From: Paenibacillus sp. 32352
Lineage (GTDB): Bacteria; Bacillota; Bacilli; Paenibacillales; NBRC-103111
Length of the DNA stretch: 64,000 bases
Direction: 5' to 3'
Assembly: GCF_002042965.1 (NCBI RefSeq)
Contig: NZ_MZNT01000012.1
Span: forward strand, 62,001-126,000
In this document: in pieces, positions 45,765 to 56,286 of the stretch
Position numbering within the stretch: the first letter of the stretch is position 1
How the letters are laid out: every line of letters begins with the position of its first letter
Position numbers and translations under genes: made by a program
Notes under the pieces: generated by a model
The model's input: the letters and a program-made list of their open reading frames with translations, nothing else
Database searches by the model: none
What the model was told of the DNA's origin: nothing

Positions 45765-47102
45765 ATGAGCGAACCCTTCAATACGATGCACTTGAACCTA
45801 TTTGTACTGAATACAGGCCATCATGAAGCTTCCTGGCGGCATCCTGACACTACGCCTGAAGCTGTAGCGGACATTCATTATTATACCCGGCTCGCCCGGA
45901 TGGCGGAGCAGGCGAAGATGGACTCCTTGTTCATCGCTGACGCTCTTGTCCTGACACCCGCCATTGAACACAAAATCGGGGGAGGACTGGAGCCGCTTAC
46001 CATGTTATCTGCACTTGCAATGAACACAGAGCGGATCGGTCTAATCGGCACCGTCTCCACAACTTATACGGAGCCGTACAATGCCGCACGCATGTTTGCT
46101 TCGCTGGATCATATCAGTGGAGGCAGAGCGGGCTGGAACAGCGTTACATCGGTAGGCGACGTGACGGCCGTTAATTTCGGAAGGGAGCGTCATCCTGAGC
46201 ACAGTGAGCGTTATGAGCAAGCAAGGGAATTTCTTGACGTGGTTAAAGGCTTATGGAACGGCTGGGAAAAGGACGCGTTACTAGCAGACAAGGAGCGCGG
46301 CTTATTCACCGATTATCGTAAAATTCACCCGCTAAACCATAAAGGAAGATATTATTCCGTACAAGGTCCTTTGAACGTTACTAGATCGCCTCAGGTGTTT
46401 CCAGTCCTGGTACAAGCGGGGTCCTCCGATGCGGGCAAGGAATTAGCTGCAGAGACTGCAGAGCTGGTATTTACGGCTCAGGACACCATAGAGCATGCCA
46501 GGGCTTTCTATGCGGATTTGAAAGGGAGAATGGCGAAATTCGGCAGAGATGCGGATGAATTAAAAATATTGCCTGGCTTCAGCCCCATTATCGGGGCGAC
46601 GGAATCGGAAGCTCGAGAGAAAGAGGCGATGCTCACAAGTCTCATTAAACCGGATTTTGGGCTTATCCGCTTGTCGAACTCTCTTGAAATCGATTTGCAC
46701 CACTACCCGCTTGACGGGCCCGTACCTTTGCACGACTTACCCGCTCTCAACGAAGTTAAGGGACAGAAAGCACGATTCGAGATGCTCGTGGATATGGTTA
46801 AAGCGGAGAACTTGACAATCCGGGAGTTAATTCACCGCACTGCCGCTGCGAGGGGGCATTTTACGACGGTGGGAACTCCGAAGCAAGTTGCCGATGTGAT
46901 GGAAGAGTGGGTTAGAAGCGGGGCGGCCGACGGGTTCAATGTGATGCCCCCGTATTTCCCTGGCGGTTTGGAAGACTTTGTTACTGGTGTCGTGCCGGAG
47001 CTCCAGAGACGGGGATTGTTTCGTACCGAATACAGCGGCCGTACGCTTAGGGAGCATTTTGGCTTGAAGCACCCGGACGTACAACGGATTAATGCAACCT
47101 AG
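45765..47102 (+). CDS. LLM-class flavin-dependent monooxygenase (NtaA/SnaA/DszA family)
   Basis: 445 residues, ATG behind AAAGGAGCC, 13 bases after the MFS stop and so cotranscribed. The family is shown by HLNLFVLNTGHHEASWRHPD, MDSLFIADAL, RIGLIGTVSTTYTEPYNAAR, FASLDHISGGRAGWNSVTS and SPQVFPVLVQAGSSDAGKEL. These enzymes use reduced FMN and oxygen on chelators, sulfonated or thio compounds. An NtaA-type enzyme beside a carboxylate-siderophore exporter could modify or break down the siderophore or a chelator, but this is inference. It has no partner flavin reductase nearby. A terminator and the second repeat follow. Confidence 0.9.
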   Translation: MSEPFNTMHLNLFVLNTGHHEASWRHPDTTPEAVADIHYYTRLARMAEQAKMDSLFIADALVLTPAIEHKIGGGLEPLTMLSALAMNTERIGLIGTVSTTYTEPYNAARMFASLDHISGGRAGWNSVTSVGDVTAVNFGRERHPEHSERYEQAREFLDVVKGLWNGWEKDALLADKERGLFTDYRKIHPLNHKGRYYSVQGPLNVTRSPQVFPVLVQAGSSDAGKELAAETAELVFTAQDTIEHARAFYADLKGRMAKFGRDADELKILPGFSPIIGATESEAREKEAMLTSLIKPDFGLIRLSNSLEIDLHHYPLDGPVPLHDLPALNEVKGQKARFEMLVDMVKAENLTIRELIHRTAAARGHFTTVGTPKQVADVMEEWVRSGAADGFNVMPPYFPGGLEDFVTGVVPELQRRGLFRTEYSGRTLREHFGLKHPDVQRINAT

Positions 47103-47169
47103 TCTTAAGCTGGAGGAGACGGCTGAAGGCTGCTTGTATTGGCTGCGGGCGGCATGTGACGATTTTACA

Positions 47170-47321
47170 ACATCAAAATGTTTAAGTTCTTTACAGTACT
47201 AAAGCGCGTATGAAGAGCATTCCGATTGGCGAATAAACCTACCATGCTTACGAAGTGAGTTTTGCTTTAGCAAAACTTTAAGGTCGCTCATCTTTGAAAG
47301 ACCTCGATAGAGTTTTATCTC
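47170..47321 (-). repeat. Dispersed ~152-bp repeat, copy 2 (inverted relative to copy 1)
   Basis: The reverse complement of this stretch matches 12188-12340 over its whole length with scattered substitutions and one single-base gap. It contains a perfect hairpin AGTTTTGC-TAAA-GCAAAACT on the - strand and a 30-codon frame at 47291-47199 starting MSDLKVLLKQ, with four amino-acid changes from copy 1. It lies after the LLM gene. No transposase or flanking duplication was seen. Confidence 0.85.
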
Positions 47322-47342
47322 AGTACCCCCTTGCCCAACATC

Positions 47343-47364
47343 AAAGACGCCGAGAGGCGTTTTT
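47343..47364 (+). terminator. Terminator downstream of the repeat
   Basis: AAAGACGCC-GAGA-GGCGTTTTTG: a compact stem with GAGA loop and T-tract. It probably ends the MFS-LLM transcript after reading through the repeat. Confidence 0.7.
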
Positions 47365-47535
47365 GTTGGTAAATAACCAACCTTACCTATCTTCACGCTA
47401 GACGCCGAAACTGTATGCTTGCATTGCCTCATTGAAACACCAGGCTAGAGATGATCCCAAGTAAAACAAAAGTGAAGCAAACGGTCTCGGGAATGGCGCA
47501 GCCATATCCTTTTATTCTTAAAAATCAAAATCAAT

Positions 47536-47599
47536 GAAGTCCGGGAGATACCTTTAGGAATTAATACCCGCTGTGAACGGGCGATGATGACCGGACTTC
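47536..47599 (+). ncRNA. Structured leader before the LuxR-type gene
   Basis: GAAGTCCGG (47536-47544) pairs with CCGGACTTC (47591-47599), a perfect 9-bp outer stem. Inside are CCT-TT-AGG and CCCG-CTGTGAA-CGGG (47567-47581), giving a three-way-junction shape. It ends three bases before the GGGAGAG SD of the gene at 47615. No known riboswitch class was recognised. Nothing else was seen in the rest of the 47365-47535 gap. Confidence 0.45.
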
Positions 47600-47614
47600 C
47601 ATGGGAGAGATGAA

Positions 47615-48079
47615 ATGATGGCTGTTAGAAACTTGAAGCTTACGGTAGATTCTCACATTCAAAATGCGGGCGAACAGGAAAAACTAGCTCGTTTACATAG
47701 CTTGATCGTCAGAGCCGTATCGGCCATGAACATTGGCGAGCAAGTAAAAATTACGCTGGAGTATGCCGCACCGGTTGGAGGGTTCAAGGAAGAGCCATTA
47801 AGTTCGAACGCCTACGGGCCGGTTTCGAGAAACCAGGTTTCGGTTCGTCCGTACATGCACGGTTCGAAGCTGAGCGAGCGGCAGCACCAGATTGCCGTCA
47901 TGTTGTGCAATCACTATTCCATTAAAAAAATTGCAAATGAGTGCTGCGTTTCAGAGAATACGGTCAAAAAACATATGCAAAACATCAAAAAAACATTGGA
48001 GATCGAATGCTCCGGCGCAGACTTTATTTATACTCTCAAGCAAATGCTTTTCCCCGAGACAGTAATACGAAACGGATGA
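47615..48079 (+). CDS. Small LuxR-type helix-turn-helix regulator
   Basis: 154 residues. The C-terminal part (about 84-144) is a LuxR/GerE winged helix: LSERQHQIAVMLCNHYSIKK, then IANECCVSENTVKKHMQNIK. The N-terminal ~80 residues match no receiver or ligand domain I recognise. SD is GGGAGAG before the ATG. It sits directly upstream of the Fur-controlled siderophore biosynthesis operon on the same strand and may regulate it; no sbn-type cluster I know carries such a gene at this place. Confidence 0.82.
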   Translation: MMAVRNLKLTVDSHIQNAGEQEKLARLHSLIVRAVSAMNIGEQVKITLEYAAPVGGFKEEPLSSNAYGPVSRNQVSVRPYMHGSKLSERQHQIAVMLCNHYSIKKIANECCVSENTVKKHMQNIKKTLEIECSGADFIYTLKQMLFPETVIRNG

Positions 48080-48141
48080 TCGTTCCGTTCATGCTAATTT
48101 CTATCCCTTAAATCACAAAATTACTCCAATCGAATCATTAG

Positions 48142-49257
<1,116 letters not shown>

Positions 49258-49282
49258 TATAGATAAAAGGAGAATGCATTTT

Positions 49283-50359
49283 ATGATCTACCAAGCTGGA
49301 GTACAGCATCCTCTTGCCGCCGGGACGCTCTTAACCGCACCGGGCTCAAATGGGCCGGAGCTGCTCTATCTGAACCGGGAGGCGATCGCCGTGCTGGGCG
49401 GTGGTTCATCCCGCATGTATGTGGAGGCATTGGAGGAGGCGCTGGCGCTTCACGCCAATGGAGACTTCGTACAGCCGCTTAAGCCGTATCTACGCTCGTC
49501 TGGGAAAGAAGGGCATATCGCTGACCGGATTATTGCAATGCCGGCGCATATTGGCGGGGAGATACCCTTATCGGGTATCAAATGGATCGGGAGCAAGCAC
49601 GACAACCCACAGGTGCGGGGATTGGAGCGGGCGAGCGGCATTCTAGTGCTCAATGACGCTGCAAGCCATTACCCCTTAGCCGTTATGGAGGCTGGGCTGA
49701 TCAGCAGCATGCGGACGGCAGCGGTTACCGTCGTGGCGGCAAAACGGCTGGCAAAGCATGGATTCCATTCTGTCGCTTGCGTCGGCTGCGGGCTGATTGC
49801 CAAGGCACAGCTGACCTCGATTCTGGAGCACTATCCTCTTATTAAAGAGGTTCATCTGTTCGACCAGTCGGAGACGGCTGCAGAACGGCTGGCAGAGGTG
49901 CTCCGTGTGCTCTCCCCACAAGTTAGAACAGTGATCTCTGGCAGCGCGGAGCAAGCGGTACGCCAAGGGGAAGTTGTCATTACCTGCACAGTAACGGATA
50001 CGCCGTATATTCCGTTCGAGTGGCTTCGCAAAGGAGCTTTTGTCAGCAATATATCGATCATGGATGTGCATAAAGAAGCCTATCTACAAGCTGACAAAGT
50101 AGTTGTTGATGATTGGGAACAGTCCAACCGGGAGAAAAAGGTGCTGAACCAGCTCGTTCTGGAGGGAAAGTTCTCAAGGGAGCAGCTGCATGCCGAGCTG
50201 GGAGAGATCGTGATCGGTACTAAGCCGGGGCGCGAAACTGATGACGAAATCATTATTTTAAATCCGATGGGCATGGCGATTGAAGATATCGCTTGCGCCC
50301 GCCGCATTTATTTGCAGGCACTACAGGAGGGTGCGGGACAGCGGCTGCCTTTATATTAA
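49283..50359 (+). CDS. sbnB: SbnB-like ACEGA dehydrogenase (ornithine cyclodeaminase family)
   Basis: 358 residues from the ATG at 49283, chosen because AAGGAG is 10 bases upstream and only one base from the alternative ATG at 49274. The NAD-binding motif is VACVGCGLIAKAQL near 170; ornithine-cyclodeaminase/mu-crystallin fold. SbnB oxidatively splits ACEGA to 2,3-diaminopropionate and 2-oxoglutarate. The SbnA-SbnB pair is the recognised route to diaminopropionate. The next gene starts 30 bases later. Confidence 0.9.
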   Translation: MIYQAGVQHPLAAGTLLTAPGSNGPELLYLNREAIAVLGGGSSRMYVEALEEALALHANGDFVQPLKPYLRSSGKEGHIADRIIAMPAHIGGEIPLSGIKWIGSKHDNPQVRGLERASGILVLNDAASHYPLAVMEAGLISSMRTAAVTVVAAKRLAKHGFHSVACVGCGLIAKAQLTSILEHYPLIKEVHLFDQSETAAERLAEVLRVLSPQVRTVISGSAEQAVRQGEVVITCTVTDTPYIPFEWLRKGAFVSNISIMDVHKEAYLQADKVVVDDWEQSNREKKVLNQLVLEGKFSREQLHAELGEIVIGTKPGRETDDEIIILNPMGMAIEDIACARRIYLQALQEGAGQRLPLY

Positions 50360-50388
50360 TAGATCGGTTCACGAAAGGAGTATAGGGG

Positions 50389-52314
50389 ATGCTACACCAA
50401 CAACATGTCCCGTTAAAAGCAGCTTCAGACCGATGCAGAGAGCTGGCGGAGCGCTCGGCACTCCGGGGACTGCTAAACAGCTTTTTGCGGGAGACAGGCA
50501 TACAGGACCCGCGAATCGGAGAAGCATGGCCAGCTTTTATAGAAAGTTCAAATGCCGCAGCTGTAGAGGCAGACATACTGCGGCAGCGCTCCGCTGATCG
50601 CGGGGAAGTCTTCGTTCTGGCACTGGATCGGTCTGAAGCATGGATTGCGGGGACTGTAACCTATTTTTCGATGATCGGCCAGCATGTGTACGGGGAAGCA
50701 TTGTACACATCGACTACCATCTTGCAAAACGATTCTTGCCAGACCGCGGATACTGAACAAGTCGTCGAAGCACTGCTGCTTGAGTTGAGCTATAGGGAGC
50801 CAGAGGCATCACGCAAGCAGCGAGTTGCGGAGCTCCGTGCGCAGATTTACAACAGTATCCGCAGGACAGTTCTTTATCTGGAGCGAGCGATGGATAATGC
50901 GGGGCGGGAAGTGGCTTGCTTGGATTACATCCGCTCCGAGCAAGCGCTATTGTACGGTCATCCGTTTCATCCGACACCTAAAAGCTCAGAGGGCTTCAGC
51001 GACGAAGACTTGACCGCCTATGCGCCTGAGCTGGGGTCAGCCTTTCCGCTGCATTACTTTGCTGTGGCCTCGGAGCTTCTCAGTGAGGAGTGGATCGGTG
51101 AAAGCCGTCCACCATCCCCGGCGGCAGCGGAGGCAGCACGCCGAAGACTAGGGGAGCGGGCAATCAATTATCGTCTGCTGCCGGTACATCCATGGCAGGC
51201 GGAATACATATCGCAGCTAAGTACCGTACGCCGGCTGATCGACAACGGCAGGCTGGTTCCGCTTGGTGTAGTTGGTGAAAAGGTTTATCCGACATCTTCG
51301 GTAAGGACCGTATGGGACCCGAAGGCCGGCATCTTTTATAAGCTGCCCATTCACGTTCGGATTACGAACTTTATCCGCGAGAATACGTCGGAGCAGCTTC
51401 GGCGTACGATGGATGCGGCGGCTGTGCTGAACCGTGCGCAGCTGGAAGGTTATTATACAGCAGGAGGACAAGCAGGTAGGGAGGGGGCGGTCAGAGAAAA
51501 GTCCGGAGTAGAGGGAATGCAAATTTTGCAGGAAACCGGCTACCAGACGGTATTGCTGCCGAACGAAGAAGCAGACGATGCGGAGCGGGAGATGGTGAGT
51601 TCGGCACTTGCTGTCGTCTACCGTCATGCCGTAGCGCTGGATGTGGAAGAGCAGAGCCGCTGCTTCGTCGTTGCATCGCTGGTTGAGGTGCCACCAGGCC
51701 TCAAGGAGCCCTTGCTGTTCGAGGCCGTCCGGCAGTCCGGAGACGGCAAGCTTCCTGATTGGCGCGCATGGCTGTCAGCTTACTTGAGACTGTCGCTGCT
51801 GCCGCTTCTCCGCTTGTTTGCTGATAAGGGAATCAGTATGGAAGCCCATGTGCAAAATTCGCTGCTGACGCTTGCAGACGGCATGCCGGTCCGCTATTAC
51901 GTCCGCGATCTCGAAGGCATTAGCGTGAGCAGGGAGCAGGCTATAGCTCATGGTTGGACGCCGGACACCGTACCGGAGACCAGTCCGGTGTTGTATACAC
52001 AAGCCGAGGCGTGGCTAAGGCTGCAGTATTATTTGATCGTTAACCATTTGGGGGCGCTGATTCATACTGTGGCACGATTCGATCAAAAAAGCGAAGCGGT
52101 CTATTGGCGGACGGTCCGGCAGGTTCTGCTCGATGATCGTGCTAATTTGGGGCGATCCGCCGGATTAGTCGTGTGTATCGATGATCTGCTGAACAAACGG
52201 AGTCTGCCTGCCAAAGCGAATTTGATCAGCCGGTTTCAAGGACGTGGAGAAACACCCGATTTTGTAGAGATTCCGAATCCGATTTACTATTGCGGAGGTG
52301 AGTTCAGGTCATGA
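50389..52314 (+). CDS. NIS siderophore synthetase (IucA/IucC family), first of three
   Basis: 641 residues, ATG behind GAAAGGAG. NIS motifs: GHPFHPTPKSSEGF near 190 (ATP phosphate contacts), LLPVHPWQ near 264, and SSVRTVWDP near 305. The C-terminal FhuF-like/iron-transport half includes SMEAHVQNSLLTLADGMPVR and RDLEGIS. It adenylates a citrate or related carboxylate and condenses it with an amine. Probable counterpart of SbnC, SbnE or SbnF; which one needs alignment. It overlaps the next gene by ATGA. Confidence 0.92.
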   Translation: MLHQQHVPLKAASDRCRELAERSALRGLLNSFLRETGIQDPRIGEAWPAFIESSNAAAVEADILRQRSADRGEVFVLALDRSEAWIAGTVTYFSMIGQHVYGEALYTSTTILQNDSCQTADTEQVVEALLLELSYREPEASRKQRVAELRAQIYNSIRRTVLYLERAMDNAGREVACLDYIRSEQALLYGHPFHPTPKSSEGFSDEDLTAYAPELGSAFPLHYFAVASELLSEEWIGESRPPSPAAAEAARRRLGERAINYRLLPVHPWQAEYISQLSTVRRLIDNGRLVPLGVVGEKVYPTSSVRTVWDPKAGIFYKLPIHVRITNFIRENTSEQLRRTMDAAAVLNRAQLEGYYTAGGQAGREGAVREKSGVEGMQILQETGYQTVLLPNEEADDAEREMVSSALAVVYRHAVALDVEEQSRCFVVASLVEVPPGLKEPLLFEAVRQSGDGKLPDWRAWLSAYLRLSLLPLLRLFADKGISMEAHVQNSLLTLADGMPVRYYVRDLEGISVSREQAIAHGWTPDTVPETSPVLYTQAEAWLRLQYYLIVNHLGALIHTVARFDQKSEAVYWRTVRQVLLDDRANLGRSAGLVVCIDDLLNKRSLPAKANLISRFQGRGETPDFVEIPNPIYYCGGEFRS

Positions 52315-54164
52315 ACGGGCCGAATATATTGCAAAATGAATACTTCACGCCCACAGCCCCAAAGGACGTCGATTGGGCAAAGGCACTAAGCTCACCGCAA
52401 TATGCACAGGTAGAGCGAAGAATCCTTCGTCAGCTGGCGGAAGCACTGCTGTATGAAAACATTGCCCCCTACAGCCGATCCTCTTCCGAAGGAGCGGTGG
52501 ACACGTTCCTTATCCAGGCTGTTGATACGAAGGGGCAAGCTGTCGCTTACATGATCCGTGGACGCACTACAGCAAGCTTCGACCGGATTCGTTTGAGCCG
52601 CATAGAACCAATCGTACGCAGGGACGCGGACGGTGTGAGGAGCGAGGCCCGGTTGGAGCAATTCGTTATTGAAGTCCTCGGACCGCATGTTCCTGGGGAA
52701 CGATTGGGCGGGTTTCTTGAAGAATTGGTGCAGACGCTGCTGAAGGATACGCAGTCCCAGTATGTGAATCGGCATCGGGAGCTATCCGGAGAAGAGCGGA
52801 TGTACGATGCGCTGGAAGGGAATATAATGGACGGCCATCCGTACCATCCGTGCTACAAATCCAGAATCGGCTTTAACGGGCCTGATAATGCAGCGTATGG
52901 GCCGGAGTTTCAACCCTTGCTGAAGCCGCTCTGGTTGGCATTGCCAGCCGAGGACAGTGTTCACGCGATTTCAGCCTCACTGCAGTCCTATGAATCCTTC
53001 ATGGAAGCGGAGCTGGGTACGCAAACGATCGCTGATTTTATCGCCAGGCTCGAAGCCGCCGGGATCAATCCGCAACAGGTTCGTTACCTCCCCGTTCATC
53101 CCTGGCAATGGAGGGAAACGGCGCTGCGCGTATTGTACCGCCAGCTGGCCGATGGGCAGGTAGTTGTACTTGGAGAAGGGCAGGATGGTTATCGGCCACA
53201 GCAGTCCATCCGCACGCTGGCCAACGCGACTTCGCGGCATAAACCGTATGTAAAGCTGCCGATGAATCTGGTGAATACGTCCACAGGACGGATGCTGGCC
53301 AAGCATACGATTTTGAATGCGCCATTGATTTCCGATTGGCTAAGCGGGCTGGTGCGTCAGGATCCGGAAGCGCAGCAGATGGATTTTGTACTGCTCCGTG
53401 AGGTGGCAGGTGTGGCTTATGATCATGAAGCGCTGCCGGAGCTATTGAGACCCCGCGCCTATGGGACGCTTGGGGCAATATGGCGGGAAAGCCTTCATCT
53501 GTATCTTAGAGACGGAGAGGAAGCCGTACCGTTCAACGCTTTGTGTCATCTGGAACGTTCGGGGAAACCTTTCATCGATGCGTGGGTGCAGAACGAGGGA
53601 GTAGAGGCATGGACTTGGCAGCTGCTGGAGGCGGCGGTTCTTCCCTTAATTCATTTGCTTTTCGCTCATGGTGTGGCTCTAGAATCCCATGCCCAGAATA
53701 TGATTCTGCTGCATAGAGACGGAAGGCCCACACGTGTAGCCTTCAAGGATTTCCATGACGGAATCCGGTTTTCCCGGCGACATCTGGCTCATCCTGAAGC
53801 TTGCCCTCCATTGCACTCATTATCCGATCATCATAGGCGGATTAATCCGAATTCTTTTATTGAAACGGAGCAGGCGGACGGGGTCCGGGATTTTGTCCAT
53901 GATGCCTTCTTCTTCATTAATATGACAGAGCTGTGCTTCCTGCTGGAGGACCATTACGGGCTCTCGGAAAAAGCCTTCTGGCAGATGACAGCGCAGCTCA
54001 TTCATGACTACTGCCGCAAGCACCCGCAGCACGAAGCGCGGTTTCAAGCTTTCGATTTATTTGCCGACACCATCGAAGTAGAGCAGCTGACGGCAAGACG
54101 GTTATTCGGGGACACGGAGCTTCGTCTGCAGAAAGCGTCTAATCCGCTCCGGCCTTACCGATGA
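52311..54164 (+). CDS. NIS siderophore synthetase (IucA/IucC family), second of three
   Basis: 617 residues, start coupled to the previous stop. Motifs: DGHPYHPCYKSRIGF near 175, YLPVHPWQWRE near 260, QSIRTLANATSRHKPYVKLP near 300, ALESHAQNMILLHRDGRPTR and FKDFHDGIRFS near 480. All ATP-binding residues of the family appear intact. It works with the other two synthetases to assemble a citrate-diaminopropionate type siderophore. The next gene overlaps by four bases. Confidence 0.92.
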   Translation: MNGPNILQNEYFTPTAPKDVDWAKALSSPQYAQVERRILRQLAEALLYENIAPYSRSSSEGAVDTFLIQAVDTKGQAVAYMIRGRTTASFDRIRLSRIEPIVRRDADGVRSEARLEQFVIEVLGPHVPGERLGGFLEELVQTLLKDTQSQYVNRHRELSGEERMYDALEGNIMDGHPYHPCYKSRIGFNGPDNAAYGPEFQPLLKPLWLALPAEDSVHAISASLQSYESFMEAELGTQTIADFIARLEAAGINPQQVRYLPVHPWQWRETALRVLYRQLADGQVVVLGEGQDGYRPQQSIRTLANATSRHKPYVKLPMNLVNTSTGRMLAKHTILNAPLISDWLSGLVRQDPEAQQMDFVLLREVAGVAYDHEALPELLRPRAYGTLGAIWRESLHLYLRDGEEAVPFNALCHLERSGKPFIDAWVQNEGVEAWTWQLLEAAVLPLIHLLFAHGVALESHAQNMILLHRDGRPTRVAFKDFHDGIRFSRRHLAHPEACPPLHSLSDHHRRINPNSFIETEQADGVRDFVHDAFFFINMTELCFLLEDHYGLSEKAFWQMTAQLIHDYCRKHPQHEARFQAFDLFADTIEVEQLTARRLFGDTELRLQKASNPLRPYR

Positions 54165-54976
54165 GCGCTATGCTAAGAGAAAATCGTTTAAAGCGGAAGC
54201 TTGGGCTGGGGGAAGCGGTATTCGGCTTGATCGGTTCGATCCCCTCGCCCGTTGTCGTGGAGATGATCGGCTGTGCGGGCTTTGATTTTATCATTATCGA
54301 TACGGAGCATGTGCTGGTTAATCCGGAGACGCTAGAGCATATGATACGGGCCGCCGAGACGTCGGGTCTTACACCATTGGTGCGCGTTAGCGAGCCCAAT
54401 CCGAAGGAAATACTGCGCGTTCTCGATGCCGGCGCCCTCGGGATCGTCGTTCCCCATGTGGAGACCCGGGAGCAGGCGGAGCTAATTGTTCGTTCCTGCA
54501 AATACGGGCCTATCGGCAGCCGAAGCTTGAACAGCGGCCGGGCGGGAACGTTCGGTAAATATGACTTGACGCAATATATTGAGAGGGCTAACGAGGAGGT
54601 GATGGTCATTCCCATGATCGAGAGTAGAGCTGGGGTGGATCATGCCGAGATGATTTTGTCGGTTCCGGGCATCGACATGGTGCTGGAGGGAGCTGCTGAT
54701 TTATCGCAATCTTATGGGATTCCGTGGCAAACCCGATCGCCTCAGGTGAAGGAGGGATTGAGGCAGCTGTATGCCTCTTCCATAAAGGCAGGCGTGCCTT
54801 ATTGCGCCATTCCGCGCGCCGCAGAGGATTATGCTGAATGGCAAGAGCTTGGCGTGAAATCGTTCGTGCTGGGTGATGAACGAGGTGTTTCGTTTCGTGC
54901 GTTGAGGTCGCATCTGCAGGCATTTCATCCTGATAGGCGGCTGGCTCCGGTCAGCCAGGGTCAGACCGAAGGCTGA
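54161..54976 (+). CDS. sbnG: SbnG-like citrate synthase of the HpcH/HpaI aldolase family
   Basis: 271 residues, overlapping the upstream NIS gene. The TIM-barrel aldolase core is seen in FIIIDTEHVLVNPETLEHMI (near 50), the metal Glu in VMVIPMIESRAGVDHAE near 155, and the Asp in GAADLSQSYGIP near 185. SbnG makes citrate from oxaloacetate and acetyl-CoA independently of the TCA enzyme, so that siderophore synthesis continues under iron limitation. Position between NIS genes and SbnH matches sbn order. Confidence 0.87.
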   Translation: MSAMLRENRLKRKLGLGEAVFGLIGSIPSPVVVEMIGCAGFDFIIIDTEHVLVNPETLEHMIRAAETSGLTPLVRVSEPNPKEILRVLDAGALGIVVPHVETREQAELIVRSCKYGPIGSRSLNSGRAGTFGKYDLTQYIERANEEVMVIPMIESRAGVDHAEMILSVPGIDMVLEGAADLSQSYGIPWQTRSPQVKEGLRQLYASSIKAGVPYCAIPRAAEDYAEWQELGVKSFVLGDERGVSFRALRSHLQAFHPDRRLAPVSQGQTEG

Positions 54977-55054
54977 CTGTGTGGTGCAAAACCTGAGAGC
55001 GGTCAGGAACCGGGGAACCGTGAGTACAATGAGGAAAGGTGTGGGTGAGATTTA

Positions 55055-56269
55055 ATGAGTCAGTTGGTTGCGGAAGATCATAAGGTTATATCCCGCATTG
55101 CACAGTGGAAGCAGGAGCGATCGGAACCGGTGTGCGCCTTCTTCTATGATCTGAAGGCGCTTCGCGAGCACGTGAGGGCGTGCGTCAGCACACTGCCGGA
55201 AGGCTGCCGCTTGTTCTATGCCATGAAAGCGAATCCGGCCAAGGAGCTATTGGAAACCTTAGCTCCGATCGTTCATGGCTTCGAGACGGCGTCGATCGGC
55301 GAAATACGTAAGGTTCGCAGCGTTTCCGGCGATATTCCGGTTATTTTTGGCGGTCCCGGGAAAAAGGATTCCGAGATTATCGAGGCGCTAGCTCTAGGCG
55401 TGACCTTAATTCATGCTGAAAGCACGCATGAACTGCGACGCATCTCGCATATTGCGGGACAGATGAACGTCAAGGCGTCCGTGCTGCTTCGCATCAATCT
55501 TAGAGCGTCTTTCCCTGAGGCCACTCTGGTCATGGCCGGCAGACCGACCCAGTTCGGAATTGACGAGGAGCAGGCGGACAGCGCCATTGAGTTAGCGGCT
55601 GCACTGCCCCATGTACAGCTGGAGGGCTTCCACCTGCATTCGATTTCAAATAACCTGGACGCCCGTCTACATGCCAAGCTCGTATCTGTGTACTTAGAGC
55701 GTGTTCAGCAATGGCAGGCCCGTTACGGTCTGCGGCTCCGCTATCTTAATGCAGGCGGAGGGTTTGGCATCTCGTATACGGATTTGGAACGCAAATTCGA
55801 TTGGTCTGAGTTTACGTCAGAACTGCGCAGCGTATTAGAAGCGACGCGGCTTCCCGGTGTCGAGCTGTTATTTGAGCCGGGTCGTTATTTGGCAGCTGCC
55901 TGCGGCTATTACGCCGCCGAGGTCATCGATCTCAAATGCAACCATGGCAAGCATTACGCCATACTTCGGGGCGGCTCGCACCATTTTCGGCTTCCCGGTG
56001 CCTGGCAGCACAGCCATCCGTTCGACATTGTCCCATTGGAGAGATGGGATTATCCATTTGAACGGCCAGAGGTCCGCGATGTGGACATCACAGCAGCCGG
56101 AGAGCTTTGCACACCGAAAGATGTGCTGGCGAAGGATGTTCGTGTATCCCGTCTACGTGTCGGAGACGTACTTTTGTTTCGTTATACCGGAGCGTACGGC
56201 TGGACGATTTCGGCCCACGATTTCTTAAGCCATGCCCATCCCGAGCATATCTTTATTGATCCGAGTTGA
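55055..56269 (+). CDS. sbnH: SbnH-like PLP-dependent decarboxylase (alanine racemase fold)
   Basis: 404 residues. The PLP lysine is Lys58 in FYAMKANPAKELL. The glycine loop is LNAGGGFGIS near 235, the Glu-Pro-Gly-Arg motif is LLFEPGRYLAA near 270, and the C-terminal Cys motif is GELCTPKDVLAKDV near 350. SbnH decarboxylates a citryl-diaminopropionate intermediate in staphyloferrin B assembly. ATG with GAAAGGTGTGG upstream; 78 bases after the SbnG-like gene. Confidence 0.87.
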   Translation: MSQLVAEDHKVISRIAQWKQERSEPVCAFFYDLKALREHVRACVSTLPEGCRLFYAMKANPAKELLETLAPIVHGFETASIGEIRKVRSVSGDIPVIFGGPGKKDSEIIEALALGVTLIHAESTHELRRISHIAGQMNVKASVLLRINLRASFPEATLVMAGRPTQFGIDEEQADSAIELAAALPHVQLEGFHLHSISNNLDARLHAKLVSVYLERVQQWQARYGLRLRYLNAGGGFGISYTDLERKFDWSEFTSELRSVLEATRLPGVELLFEPGRYLAAACGYYAAEVIDLKCNHGKHYAILRGGSHHFRLPGAWQHSHPFDIVPLERWDYPFERPEVRDVDITAAGELCTPKDVLAKDVRVSRLRVGDVLLFRYTGAYGWTISAHDFLSHAHPEHIFIDPS

Positions 56270-56286
56270 CCAGGAGGTGATTTAAG

